A DNA stretch of 14,851 bases from Spirochaetia bacterium (GCA_026002305.1 BOBI01000044.1:1-14851); one strand, 5' to 3'. Counted from the first letter of the stretch, positions 1 to 7,670 are shown. The notes: generated by a model from the letters alone, not told the origin. A program made the numbers and translations.

Positions 1-2
1 AT

Positions 3-167
3 TGCGTAAATGCTGGTTAAAGCGCCACTGGTGATCAAAATAAAGATGACGTCCAGATAGCACTAACGCGGAGCAATGTGTTCTTTGACCGCCCTGCCGC
101 TTTTGTGTTAAAGGCAGAAAAAATGTATTTGGAGCGGGGGTATTCATACCAGAATTGCTTTTTTTAG
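3..167 (+). pseudogene. Possible 3' tail of an upstream gene, interrupted by a stop
   Basis: In plus frame 3 the window opens in coding-like sequence, meets a TAA at 18-20, then stays open for 48 codons to the TAG at 165-167. The translated segment is of ordinary composition (it includes VQIALTRSNVFFDRPAAFV) and has no ATG before 123, so it would be the end of a gene entering from the left that carries a nonsense codon or a frameshift near position 18. I do not recognise the family. A competing reading exists: the minus strand is also open from an ATG at 147 to the window edge (49 codons). Forty-eight open codons can arise by chance, so this is a weak call. Confidence 0.3.
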
Positions 168-178
168 TTTTACCTTCC

Positions 179-207
179 TTTTCATTTTTGAATTTTTAAG
201 TTACTAT
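179..207 (+). promoter_or_regulatory. Candidate promoter of the GerMN-ExbD operon
   Basis: TTTTCA at 179-184 and TACTAT at 202-207 (each 4 of 6 against sigma-70 consensus) are 17 bases apart. The expected +1 falls on or next to the GTG at 214. The palindrome ACACGTGT at 208-215 covers the start point and could be an operator, though 8 bp is short. No Shine-Dalgarno sequence precedes the GTG. Confidence 0.35.
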
Positions 208-213
208 ACACGT

Positions 214-1044
214 GTGGCTGTACGAAAAAAAACTGTTAGGCAAAATAAAAATTCAAAAAAGGTAACGCTTGGGGTGCTTTTTTGGGTGGTTTTTTTCATT
301 GTAATAGCACTGCTGTTTGCAATAAACCTGCCGCTTATTCAAAGAACCTTAAAAGCAACGCAATTAACCGACAAACTGTCGGGACGGTTTGCGACCGACC
401 CCGTCGATGATGATGAAACGGGCGCAGCGGAAGGAAAGCCCACCGCTATCGTCATTCCCGCTACACAGGCCGACAATCCTGCGCTTTCGGTGCGGCAGGG
501 GGATGCGGCGCCGGAAAATAGGACGCAAATTCCGCCGGTTGGCGGCAGCGCGACGGAGCAGGGAACTGCGGGAAAGCCGCCTGAAATTCCGGTAATTAAT
601 TCGCCGCCTACGGCACAGCAGGCCGCGACACGGGAGCGGACTGTCTATTTTGTAAAGGTTGACACGGCGGGCATGGTTTTTACATCGCCTGCTCCGCGTA
701 CCCTTCCTGCAAGCGAATCGCCGCTTTTGGATACGTTAAAGGTAATGCTGCAGGGGCCCTCTTCCGACGAGGAAAGACAGGGGCTTACTTCGCTTATACC
801 GGACGGAACCCGTATTTTAAGCGCCCGGATTCAGGGGAACACGGCCTTTATCAACTTTAACGAGAATTTTATGTTCAACGGATTTGGAGCCGAAGGCTAC
901 ATTGCCCAGTTGCGGCAAATTGTTTGGACGGCAACCGAATTCCCAAATATAGACGATGTTCAAATCCTAATCGAAGGCCGCCGCATTGATTTCCTTGGCG
1001 AAAGCATACGCATAGACCGCGCCATAAGCAGAAATTCACTATAG
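214..1044 (+). CDS. Membrane-anchored GerMN-domain protein
   Basis: A 276-residue protein with a basic N-terminus, one transmembrane segment at about residues 18-40, a low-complexity Pro/Ala/Gly-rich linker (about 60-140) and a C-terminal GerMN domain (about 143-262). The domain shows the family pattern: a strand starting TVYFVK, the helix LLDTLKVMLQGPSSDEE, the SLIPDGTRILSARIQGNTAFINF core, and a final ILIEGRRIDFLGE. GerMN domains occur in sporulation and germination proteins and in extracytoplasmic proteins of non-sporulating bacteria, and have been proposed to bind peptidoglycan or a ligand. The topology places the domain in the periplasm. It is the first gene of the operon; the next start is 11 bases after its stop. 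The start is GTG 214, with no ribosome-binding site and a -10-like box 7 bases upstream. The domain call is firm; the biological role is not known. Confidence 0.9.
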   Translation: MAVRKKTVRQNKNSKKVTLGVLFWVVFFIVIALLFAINLPLIQRTLKATQLTDKLSGRFATDPVDDDETGAAEGKPTAIVIPATQADNPALSVRQGDAAPENRTQIPPVGGSATEQGTAGKPPEIPVINSPPTAQQAATRERTVYFVKVDTAGMVFTSPAPRTLPASESPLLDTLKVMLQGPSSDEERQGLTSLIPDGTRILSARIQGNTAFINFNENFMFNGFGAEGYIAQLRQIVWTATEFPNIDDVQILIEGRRIDFLGESIRIDRAISRNSL

Positions 1045-1055
1045 GGGAGTTTAAT

Positions 1056-3164
1056 ATGAAAAGAACCTTTTTTGCCTTGCTAATTTTTTTTAGTAGCTTT
1101 GCGGTATTTGCTCAAACTCAAGTACAAGGTGTGGCAACCGGCGCAGCCCCGCTAACTTTTGGAAAAAGCGCGTCCGCGGGCGCCGGTACGGAGCTGCCGT
1201 TAAAAAAGGCCAGCTTATTTTCATCAGGCGTGGGTTACTTTCGTCACAGCGGGGTTGTACCGGTTTCTGTATCAATCACACTTCCGTTCAATGATTTTGC
1301 CGTAAACGACGCGTTAAAATCCCTTGTTATAAACGACAGCGAGGCGGCAAACCCGCAGGTAAACTACCCGTCCGAAAATACAATCTTACGAACACTGCAA
1401 AGCCTGAAAATAGACCTCTCCGGCAATCCGGGTATTGCCGACATCCTAAGTAACTTAACCGGCGCGGAAATACAAGTTTCAACACCGGCCACCGTCGTTA
1501 CGCCTAACTCATTTCGCGGGCGCATAGTTGCCGTGGAAAGCGGGCTTATACGTTATACGGGCGAAGCTGCCGCACCGGCGGTAACCCTGTCCACGGCGAG
1601 CGGTATACGGATTATAAATGTTAAGGATATTCAGTCTTTAACATTTACCGATCCGGTTATCAACGCCGATTTAAGCCGCGCTCTGGACCTGCTTGCGGCG
1701 AATTCCGGCTCCGGCACGCGGCACATCACCGTGGATCTTGTTGGTAAAAACCGCCGCAATGTTGATATAAGTTATGTAATCCCCACGCCGGTTTGGAAAG
1801 TTTCTTACCGGCTTGACCTGAATCAAAACAAACCCTTCCTGCAAGGGTGGGCCATCATCGACAATGATGGCGATACCGACTGGGTTGATGTGGAGCTTTC
1901 GCTTGTAACAGGCAGGCCGGTGTCATTTATCCAAAACCTCTACCCCCCATACTACGTAAACCGCCCTACCCTTCCGTTGTCCATTGCCGGAATTGCTCAG
2001 GCGCGCACCCACGAATCGGCCTATGGTATTTTTGCTAACGATAGCGAAGCGGATCGTGCTTATTCAATGGCCGATGGTGTGTACGAATCCGCCCCTGCCG
2101 CCGCTACGGCAATGCGCACAAAATCCTCCAACAATCTTGCCTATGCCCCGGCGCCCGCGCCGCTTACAGGCGGCGTTATCAATACAGCCGCAGGTGCAAG
2201 CGCCGGTGATCAGTTTGAATTTACGCTGAAAAAGCCTGTAACCCTTGCCCGCCAGCAGAGTGCCATGCTTCCATTGGTGGAAGGGGCGGTTACGGCGGTT
2301 AAGGCGCTGGTTTTTTCAGGCGCTAAAGCAGTTTACGGTAATGCTATACACCCTGAAATAAGCGCCGAGCTTACCAATAATACGGGCATGAAGCTCCCCG
2401 CCGGTCCAATCACCGTTTTCGACGGCGGCACTTACGCGGGTGATGCCTTATTGGAATTCCTGCCGGAAAACGAAAAACGGCTAATTTCCTATGGCGAGGA
2501 CCTCTCGGTTTCAGGCAATACCACAAACGAAGTGAACCGCCCCGTAACATCTGTCAAAATCAGCAAGGGCACAATGACGATAAACCGCTCGGTTTCCAAC
2601 GAAAAAACCTACATCATTAAAAACGCTTCATATCAATCAAAGTCACTGATAATTGAGCATACAAAAACCAACGGCGCCACGCTAAAGGAACCCGCCAAGT
2701 CCGACGAGGAGACTTCCGCCCTTTACCGCTTTAAACGACCGCTTGCCGCCAATGCCACCATAACTTTTACCGTTAAGGAGGAAAGTCCTGTTGTTCAGCA
2801 AATCACGCTGGGGCGTCTCAATATTGATAGTTTTGCCTCATACTCCACATCAGGCGAGATGCCGGAAAATGTCCGCGCCGCGTTTAGCAAGGCCATCGCC
2901 CTGAAAAATGCTGCCGATGACCAGCAAAAAACGCTTGCAGACCTAACCGCCCGCCGCGAGCGCCTGCTTGACGACGAGACCCGTATCCGCGCCAACATCG
3001 AAGCCGCCGGTAACACCAGCGAGCAGGGTATTCAGTATCTAACCCGCCTTGCCGCCATAGACACAGAAATCGACGCGCAAACCGAGCAAATCGACACCCG
3101 GCGCGCCGCCGCCGAGAAAGCCAAGACCGACTACGACAACTACATTTCCAGCTTGGAGTTGTAA
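1056..3164 (+). CDS. Secreted DUF4139-domain protein
   Basis: A 702-residue protein with a type I signal peptide (hydrophobic core to about residue 18, likely cleavage after VFA at 19). An N-terminal region starting near 52 (LFSSGVGYFRHSGVV) resembles the strand seen at the start of DUF4139/DUF4140 proteins. The DUF4139 domain covers about 238-570: its hallmark PVWKVSYRLDL is at about 245-255, followed by the WAIIDNDGDTDWVDVELSLVTGRP block. An Ala/Pro-rich insertion lies near 340-380, and the C-terminal 85 residues form a charged helical, probably coiled-coil, tail. DUF4139 proteins have no established biochemical activity. The start ATG 1056 is supported by GGGGAG at 1044-1049, which overlaps the stop of the GerMN gene. 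Its stop TAA abuts the TTG of the next reading frame. Probably a periplasmic or surface partner of the membrane complex encoded downstream. Confidence 0.88.
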   Translation: MKRTFFALLIFFSSFAVFAQTQVQGVATGAAPLTFGKSASAGAGTELPLKKASLFSSGVGYFRHSGVVPVSVSITLPFNDFAVNDALKSLVINDSEAANPQVNYPSENTILRTLQSLKIDLSGNPGIADILSNLTGAEIQVSTPATVVTPNSFRGRIVAVESGLIRYTGEAAAPAVTLSTASGIRIINVKDIQSLTFTDPVINADLSRALDLLAANSGSGTRHITVDLVGKNRRNVDISYVIPTPVWKVSYRLDLNQNKPFLQGWAIIDNDGDTDWVDVELSLVTGRPVSFIQNLYPPYYVNRPTLPLSIAGIAQARTHESAYGIFANDSEADRAYSMADGVYESAPAAATAMRTKSSNNLAYAPAPAPLTGGVINTAAGASAGDQFEFTLKKPVTLARQQSAMLPLVEGAVTAVKALVFSGAKAVYGNAIHPEISAELTNNTGMKLPAGPITVFDGGTYAGDALLEFLPENEKRLISYGEDLSVSGNTTNEVNRPVTSVKISKGTMTINRSVSNEKTYIIKNASYQSKSLIIEHTKTNGATLKEPAKSDEETSALYRFKRPLAANATITFTVKEESPVVQQITLGRLNIDSFASYSTSGEMPENVRAAFSKAIALKNAADDQQKTLADLTARRERLLDDETRIRANIEAAGNTSEQGIQYLTRLAAIDTEIDAQTEQIDTRRAAAEKAKTDYDNYISSLEL

Positions 3165-4037
3165 TTGAGGGAGGAATGTAAATCTCTGTGTGCCCTTGTG
3201 GTAAAAATTCTTCTTCTTTCAATATTGCTGTCATGTAAAACCATCACTAATGTTGTGGAGGCGGGCGGGAATGTTCTAAACGGGAGCGTGTTTAAAAAAA
3301 CAAAACTTGAATTAAAGCGGACGCCGGATAAAGAACTGGAGGTGCGGAAAATCCTTACAACGGACGGTAAAACCGGATTGGAGATAAAATTTAAACAATT
3401 GCCTTTTGTTACTTTTTATGGAACCGATTCTGATTCCGCAGGAAGGTTTAACCTTACACAAATGCGCTACCTTGCCGGCAACCCGGGCGGCTGGAATGAA
3501 TATTATGTCCAGATAAATGGCACGGGTTATTACTGTCCTGAAGGCGAGGAATCTTTTGTGTTAGACGACATCGGCGGGAAATCAAAAATATCGGAAGGGA
3601 GCATACGCCGCCAGGACAGCCGCTTTTACGGGAACGAGGCGAAAGACCTGCTGCGCTCCCGTGCGCTGCGCATAACGGCGGTAACTGATTGGATGAAGGA
3701 GCAGGAAATTCAAACGGATAAAAAAATCACAACACAAAAAGAATTTGAAAAATACTGGCAGCCGCTTTTGTTTCCCGAAACCGTCTCCTCAAAAAAACAA
3801 AGCGAACTATACAAAAACAACAAAGAAAAGTTTAAAATAACAAATATATTATCTGATGAATACAAATGGAACCAAACCTATACCGGTTTATATTTCCCCG
3901 ATGAATTAAAAGAAGTCCGGAACAGCGGAACATTGTACCGCGATTGGGAAGAAGCTGTATCGTGGTTTTATATGGAATATCAGTGGGAGACAATAACAAA
4001 AAACATTTCAGAAAAATTCTATTTTAGGAGAACTTAA
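3165..4037 (+). CDS. Unrecognised lipoprotein in the ExbB/ExbD operon
   Basis: The open frame runs from TTG 3165, directly after the previous stop, for 290 residues. A hydrophobic stretch ends in the lipobox LLSC with Cys at residue 24, so the mature protein is probably a lipoprotein of about 267 residues. I do not recognise a domain. The mature part is polar, with a Gly/Tyr-rich block near residues 95-130 and Trp/Tyr-rich helices at the C-terminus. The start is uncertain: TTG 3165 has GGAG 6 bases upstream inside the preceding gene; GTG 3198 would give a compact signal (MVKILLLSILLSC) but no ribosome-binding site; and the well-placed ATG at 3176, behind GAGGGAGGA, is out of frame and immediately followed by TAA. 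It ends in TAATG, overlapping the ExbB-like gene by one base, so it is very likely co-expressed with the proton-channel genes. Confidence 0.75.
   Translation: MREECKSLCALVVKILLLSILLSCKTITNVVEAGGNVLNGSVFKKTKLELKRTPDKELEVRKILTTDGKTGLEIKFKQLPFVTFYGTDSDSAGRFNLTQMRYLAGNPGGWNEYYVQINGTGYYCPEGEESFVLDDIGGKSKISEGSIRRQDSRFYGNEAKDLLRSRALRITAVTDWMKEQEIQTDKKITTQKEFEKYWQPLLFPETVSSKKQSELYKNNKEKFKITNILSDEYKWNQTYTGLYFPDELKEVRNSGTLYRDWEEAVSWFYMEYQWETITKNISEKFYFRRT
4026..4030 (+). promoter_or_regulatory. Ribosome-binding site of the ExbB-like gene
   Basis: AGGAG, 6 bases before ATG 4037, lies inside the end of the preceding lipoprotein gene. It fixes the start and couples translation of the two genes. Confidence 0.7.
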
Positions 4038-4696
4038 TGAACGCAGGTGAATCTTTTTCGCTGTTTACACTTTTTAAAATGGGCGGCGTCTTTATGTGGC
4101 CGCTTTTACTTTTTTCGGTTGCCACACTTACATTAATTGTTGAGCGTGTGATTTATATTTGTTGTCATAACTTGAAAGTAGAAGATCTGGCAGCGAACTT
4201 AAATTTATACATACGCGAACACAACACCAAGGGCGCCCTTGAATACCTTAAAAAAAATTCAATCCGCAGACCGGCGGCACGTATTCTTTTAACACTTACG
4301 GAAAACATGAACCTGCCCACGGCATCGCTTGAAAAATCGGTAGAGGCGGAGGCTTCAAGTTGTATCATTTCGCTGGAAAGCGGCTTTGATTTTCTTGTGG
4401 CGCTTGGATCGCTTGCCCCGCTAACCGGATTTTTAGGTACCGTTTCCGGCATGATAGGCGCGTTTAAATCCATAGCGGAAGCCACCGATGTAAACGCACA
4501 GATTGTCGCAAACGGCATTTACGAAGCGCTTATCACAACAGTTTACGGGCTTATAATCGCCATTGTCGCCATGATAGGACACTCATTATTATCACACTCC
4601 ATCGACAAGTTTTCAGCCAATATCGAAAAATATTGTTCAACATTGATAACAAGCATTGAGACAATCAAGCACGAGAACGAAAACAAAAACGTATAA
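4037..4696 (+). CDS. exbB-like: MotA/TolQ/ExbB proton-channel family protein
   Basis: A 219-residue inner-membrane protein with the three-helix layout of the ExbB/TolQ family: TM1 at about 18-40, a cytoplasmic loop of about 75 residues, TM2 at about 116-142 and TM3 at about 162-186. The TM2 signature LGSLAPLTGFLGTVSGMIGAF and the TM3 segment GIYEALITTVYGL are typical, and the threonines lining the proton path are present. In known systems ExbB/TolQ pentamers use the proton motive force, together with ExbD/TolR, to move a partner that spans the periplasm (TonB or TolA). Length is normal for ExbB. It overlaps the preceding and following genes by one base each (TAATG at both ends). Family membership is firm. 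Whether it serves outer-membrane transport, envelope constriction or something else cannot be told from sequence. Confidence 0.95.
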   Translation: MNAGESFSLFTLFKMGGVFMWPLLLFSVATLTLIVERVIYICCHNLKVEDLAANLNLYIREHNTKGALEYLKKNSIRRPAARILLTLTENMNLPTASLEKSVEAEASSCIISLESGFDFLVALGSLAPLTGFLGTVSGMIGAFKSIAEATDVNAQIVANGIYEALITTVYGLIIAIVAMIGHSLLSHSIDKFSANIEKYCSTLITSIETIKHENENKNV

Positions 4697-5097
4697 TGAT
4701 CATTAGAAAAAAGAAACTAAAATTTGTTGAAACCTCGGCGTTAAGCGATCTGGCATTTATCCTGATAGTTTACTTTATTGTAATTGCCGGTTTTAATACA
4801 AACAAAGGCCTTCTTATGAACCTGCCCGCAAAAGATTCAACACGCATTATGGTTAAAGACGATATTTTGCGTTACGAGATGGATAATGCGGGCGATATTT
4901 TTTTTAATGGCGAAAAACAAGGGGCAGAACTTGTAGAAAGCACCATACAAAAAGAAATTTCGTTAAACCCGAATCTTGCCGTTGTTCTTTCTGTTATGCC
5001 GGAAACAAACTGGCAGGGTGTCGTGTCATTTGTAGAACTTGCCGAGCGGCTTAATGTGGAATCTTTTTCGTTCAAAATGAAGCAGGATCAAGAATGA
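4696..5097 (+). CDS. exbD-like: ExbD/TolR-type protein, first paralogue
   Basis: A 133-residue protein with a short basic cytoplasmic N-terminus (IIRKKKLKF), a single transmembrane helix at about 17-34 and a periplasmic C-terminal domain of about 95 residues. The proton-carrying aspartate of the ExbD/TolR/MotB family is present as Asp18 in SALSDLAFILIVYF. The periplasmic domain has the usual alternation, ending in a motif that pairs a helix (VVSFVELAERL) with a final strand. It begins at ATG 4696 within the ExbB-like stop codon and overlaps the second ExbD gene by four bases (ATGA). An ExbB followed by two different ExbDs is a known arrangement, with the two ExbDs expected to work in the same complex. 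Confidence 0.93.
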   Translation: MIIRKKKLKFVETSALSDLAFILIVYFIVIAGFNTNKGLLMNLPAKDSTRIMVKDDILRYEMDNAGDIFFNGEKQGAELVESTIQKEISLNPNLAVVLSVMPETNWQGVVSFVELAERLNVESFSFKMKQDQE

Positions 5098-5492
5098 AAT
5101 TTAGGCGTGAACGAAAAAGCCCGGCAATCCCGATGAACGCCATGTCCGATGTTGCGTTTCTTTTGCTCATTTTCATCATTGTTGTTTCGTTAATAAACTA
5201 TCAAAAGGTTGTTAAGATTGATTACCCGGAAGCCCGTCAAACCGCACAAGATGTAGACATCGAAAAAAATCTTAACCTATGGGTAGACAAGGACGGCACA
5301 GCCTACATAGACGGCACAGTAGCAAACCTCAAAGATATTGAAAACGAGCTTACGCTTGTATACCAAACCGCGCCTGAAACAAGGGTCCACATCATCGCAG
5401 ATCGTAACACACCTTTTAAGAATGTGAATAGTATTTTGGAAATACTCCAACTTTTGGAATACCGTGTGGTTAGTTTTGTTGTAAAAGATTGA
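5094..5492 (+). CDS. exbD-like: ExbD/TolR-type protein, second paralogue
   Basis: A 132-residue protein with the same plan as its neighbour: a basic N-terminus (MKFRRERK), one transmembrane helix at about 18-36 with the conserved Asp19 in NAMSDVAFLLLIFII, and a periplasmic domain with LWVDKDGTAYIDG and VHIIADRNTPF, classic ExbD features. Both ExbDs keep the key aspartate, so both could carry protons. This is the last gene of the operon. Its stop is only 6 bases from the stop of the convergent solute-binding-protein gene, and I see no hairpin terminator between them. No TonB or TolA gene follows. Confidence 0.94.
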   Translation: MKFRRERKSPAIPMNAMSDVAFLLLIFIIVVSLINYQKVVKIDYPEARQTAQDVDIEKNLNLWVDKDGTAYIDGTVANLKDIENELTLVYQTAPETRVHIIADRNTPFKNVNSILEILQLLEYRVVSFVVKD

Positions 5493-5498
5493 GGGCTG

Positions 5499-6770
5499 CT
5501 AATTGTTTGAGATGCACTGCAAATAGCGCTCTTGAATACCGGCGGCACATTCTTTTGCGGTTATGTTGCCGATAAACATTTTTGTTATTTCTTCTTTGAT
5601 AATTGCTTCTAATGATTCACACGATACGAATATTTCATTATCAAAAACTATATCGGAGGCCTTCTGCAGATCGTTCATCTTTGAATATACATCTTGATGG
5701 TTTTTGATTTTTTCCGCCCCCGAACTTTCACGGTAGGTAGGCAGGGCGCCGGAGGTTTCGGACAGTTTTTGTTTGTTATCATTTAAGTATGAAAGAAAAA
5801 CAAAAGCTTCTTTTTTATGCTTGGAGTTTAACGGCACACCGGCGTGCCATGCGGAAACATTAAAAACAGGTTTTGCGAAAGCCCCGCGCGGAACCGGTAT
5901 TGTGGTAACGCTGAAATTTAACTCAGGCGGCATCTTTATTATGTCGGCGGCGCCTGCTGTTATCATGGCAATTTTGCCTTTTGCGAAATTAACAAGTTTG
6001 TCTTTCGCGTTACCCGCAAATGAATCGTTAGCTAACAGCCTGCTGTAGTGCAATTTTTTAATAAAATCGAGTGTTTCTACAATTTGTTTTTGTGTCCAGT
6101 CAAAACTTGAATTTTCTTTTATTGATTTTATATCAACCCCGCTTGACCATATCCACGGAAAAATATCGGTATAAATATTTTCGCCTATAATAAACGGCTT
6201 TATACTTTTATTTGTCCGCATAATGCTTAATGAAACATCAAGAAATTCTTCGCGGGTTTTAGGAGGCCTGTCAAACCCTGTTTCCTTTAATGCGTCTATG
6301 TTATAAAATAGGGGGTTGATAAATGACACCAATGGAACTGAGCGGGCTTCGGCTCCGTATTTTTCTTCACCTTTGTCTTCAAACTGTAGTTTCTCGAATA
6401 TTGTTTTTGTTGTTTGATCATCAAACCATAGAGGATCGATAGCTACAACATCGCCGGATATAATGTCGCTTTTTTTTATCGTGTCGTATACTTCTCTATA
6501 TGATTTTGTAACAACCGATACAGTTATTTCAGGATGTTCATTTTCAAAATCTTTTATTATTGATTCAAATGACTGAACCCCAATATCATTTTCCCACCAT
6601 TGTAAAAAATTGATCTTTGTTTTTATAAAAATGATTTCCCTTTTTTGCGGGAAAAACAGAGCAAACACCAATACACAAACTGATAGTATTATTATTACCT
6701 TATCAAACTTATCAAAGTGATTGTTATTCATAATATTAGCCGGAGGAAACGCAGTTCCCGCCTGCTTCAT
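5499..6770 (-). CDS. Membrane-anchored ABC-type solute-binding protein, family 1
   Basis: Up to 423 residues. An N-terminal hydrophobic helix (about 24-40) is followed directly by the binding-protein fold: INFLQWWEND, then the helix IIKDFENEHPEITV, then SGDVVAIDPLWFDDQ, and later AWHAGVPLNSKHKKEAFVFLSYL, as in sugar-type extracellular binding proteins. The only cysteine in the helix (LSVC) has Val before it, a poor lipobox, so I expect an uncleaved anchor. The start at 6770 overlaps the upstream PAS/GGDEF gene by 35 bases and has AAGG 6 bases upstream. The alternative ATG at 6731, four bases after that gene's stop, has no ribosome-binding site but would be translationally coupled. No permease or ATPase gene is nearby. 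It could supply a distant transporter or act as a ligand sensor for its operon partner; the second idea is inference. Confidence 0.88.
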   Translation of the reverse strand: MKQAGTAFPPANIMNNNHFDKFDKVIIILSVCVLVFALFFPQKREIIFIKTKINFLQWWENDIGVQSFESIIKDFENEHPEITVSVVTKSYREVYDTIKKSDIISGDVVAIDPLWFDDQTTKTIFEKLQFEDKGEEKYGAEARSVPLVSFINPLFYNIDALKETGFDRPPKTREEFLDVSLSIMRTNKSIKPFIIGENIYTDIFPWIWSSGVDIKSIKENSSFDWTQKQIVETLDFIKKLHYSRLLANDSFAGNAKDKLVNFAKGKIAMITAGAADIIKMPPELNFSVTTIPVPRGAFAKPVFNVSAWHAGVPLNSKHKKEAFVFLSYLNDNKQKLSETSGALPTYRESSGAEKIKNHQDVYSKMNDLQKASDIVFDNEIFVSCESLEAIIKEEITKMFIGNITAKECAAGIQERYLQCISNN

Positions 6771-7632
6771 GGGATACCTTGCAAATTCGATAGGCTTTAT
6801 CTAAAGTATCTTTTGCATTGGTTTCATCCTCCGAAATTGGATACACGCCTATCGATAAAGTTATTTTAAGAATATTACCATTGTGCTTAAACTCATAATC
6901 TTCACATGTCTTTAATACACGTTTGGCAACCGCAACGGAATCTTCCCTTGCACAGTCGCGCAGTATTACCGCAAAATCATCGCTTGCCAGCCGCGCGGGA
7001 ATATCTTTACGATCGATATTTGCACGAAGGATTGTTGCGAATTGTTTTAAAATATTATCTTCGGTATCTATACCGCTTATATCGTTAATTCGCCTAAAAT
7101 CATCAATTTCAATATACAAGACAGCGTTATTGCTTGTACGGCGTTTGCAATTATCCAGCAAAATTTGTAACTGAACATAAAAACTATCGCGGTTGTACAA
7201 TCGGGTTACCGGATCATTATTTTCATGAAAATTTACTACCGCGGTAAGCCGCTTGATTTCGCTGGTGTCGTGGAAAAGAAGTACATAACCGGATAATTCC
7301 TCTTTTTCGTCTATTATTCTGGCTATGCAACCGTCGATCAAAAGTGATTGTCCGTAGCAGTTTCTAAGGATCACGTCGAAAAAGTAATTGGGGCGGCCGC
7401 TTTGCGGCAGGTACGCGGGAATTAAAGGCAGTAGGTTATGGGATAGCACAAGCGGGAAAACCTGGTTTACGTCTTTTCCGGCGGCAAGTTTTTCGCTGCG
7501 CCCGCTTAACCGCGCCGCTGCGCGATTTGTGAACAAAACTTCTAATTTTTTATCTATGGCAATTATGCCTTCGCTCATACATGAGAGCATTTGGTTAAAA
7601 AGTATATCTTTGGTTTGTTCCGTATATTCCAT
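6736..7632 (-). CDS. PAS protein with degenerate GGDEF domain
   Basis: A 298-residue soluble protein. Residues about 11-127 form a PAS domain (MSEGIIAIDKKLEVLFTNRAA near its start, GYVLLFHDTSEIKRL at its end). Residues about 137-298 form a GGDEF domain with DPVTRLYNRDSF, the LSIGV strand and a closing helix ending GGNCV. The active-site signature GGDEF is replaced by ASDDF (216-220). The upstream metal and substrate motif is also altered: EIDDFRRIND (175-184) has Glu for the first metal-binding Asp, and the usual GH and GD are GI and ED. From known diguanylate cyclases, loss of the second Gly together with these changes suggests weak or no c-di-GMP synthesis, leaving a possible GTP- or effector-sensing role. 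First gene of a two-gene operon with the solute-binding protein. GATAAT lies 4 bases before the ATG, and there is no Shine-Dalgarno sequence. Confidence 0.92.
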   Translation of the reverse strand: MEYTEQTKDILFNQMLSCMSEGIIAIDKKLEVLFTNRAAARLSGRSEKLAAGKDVNQVFPLVLSHNLLPLIPAYLPQSGRPNYFFDVILRNCYGQSLLIDGCIARIIDEKEELSGYVLLFHDTSEIKRLTAVVNFHENNDPVTRLYNRDSFYVQLQILLDNCKRRTSNNAVLYIEIDDFRRINDISGIDTEDNILKQFATILRANIDRKDIPARLASDDFAVILRDCAREDSVAVAKRVLKTCEDYEFKHNGNILKITLSIGVYPISEDETNAKDTLDKAYRICKVSHEAGGNCVSSG

Positions 7633-7664
7633 TGGATTATCTTACTTACTATTAAGTATCGGCA

Positions 7665-7670
7665 TATAAT
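7665..7670 (+). promoter_or_regulatory. Consensus -10 box before the membrane-protein gene
   Basis: A perfect TATAAT ends one base before ATG 7672 and puts the expected +1 at about 7677, next to a second in-frame ATG at 7678. No good -35 is present at 16-18 bases (best TTACTT, 7642-7647). The only 39 bases between the divergent starts (7633-7671) must hold both promoters. Confidence 0.35.

Noticed and set aside
2884..3234. Minus-strand ORF of 116 codons rich in Arg, Cys and Trp
   Set aside because: Antisense to the C-terminal tail of the DUF4139 gene; its composition is that of a shadow of GC-rich coding DNA.
4165..4518. Minus-strand ORF of 117 codons
   Set aside because: Entirely antisense to the well-conserved ExbB-like gene; no ribosome-binding site and no recognisable protein.
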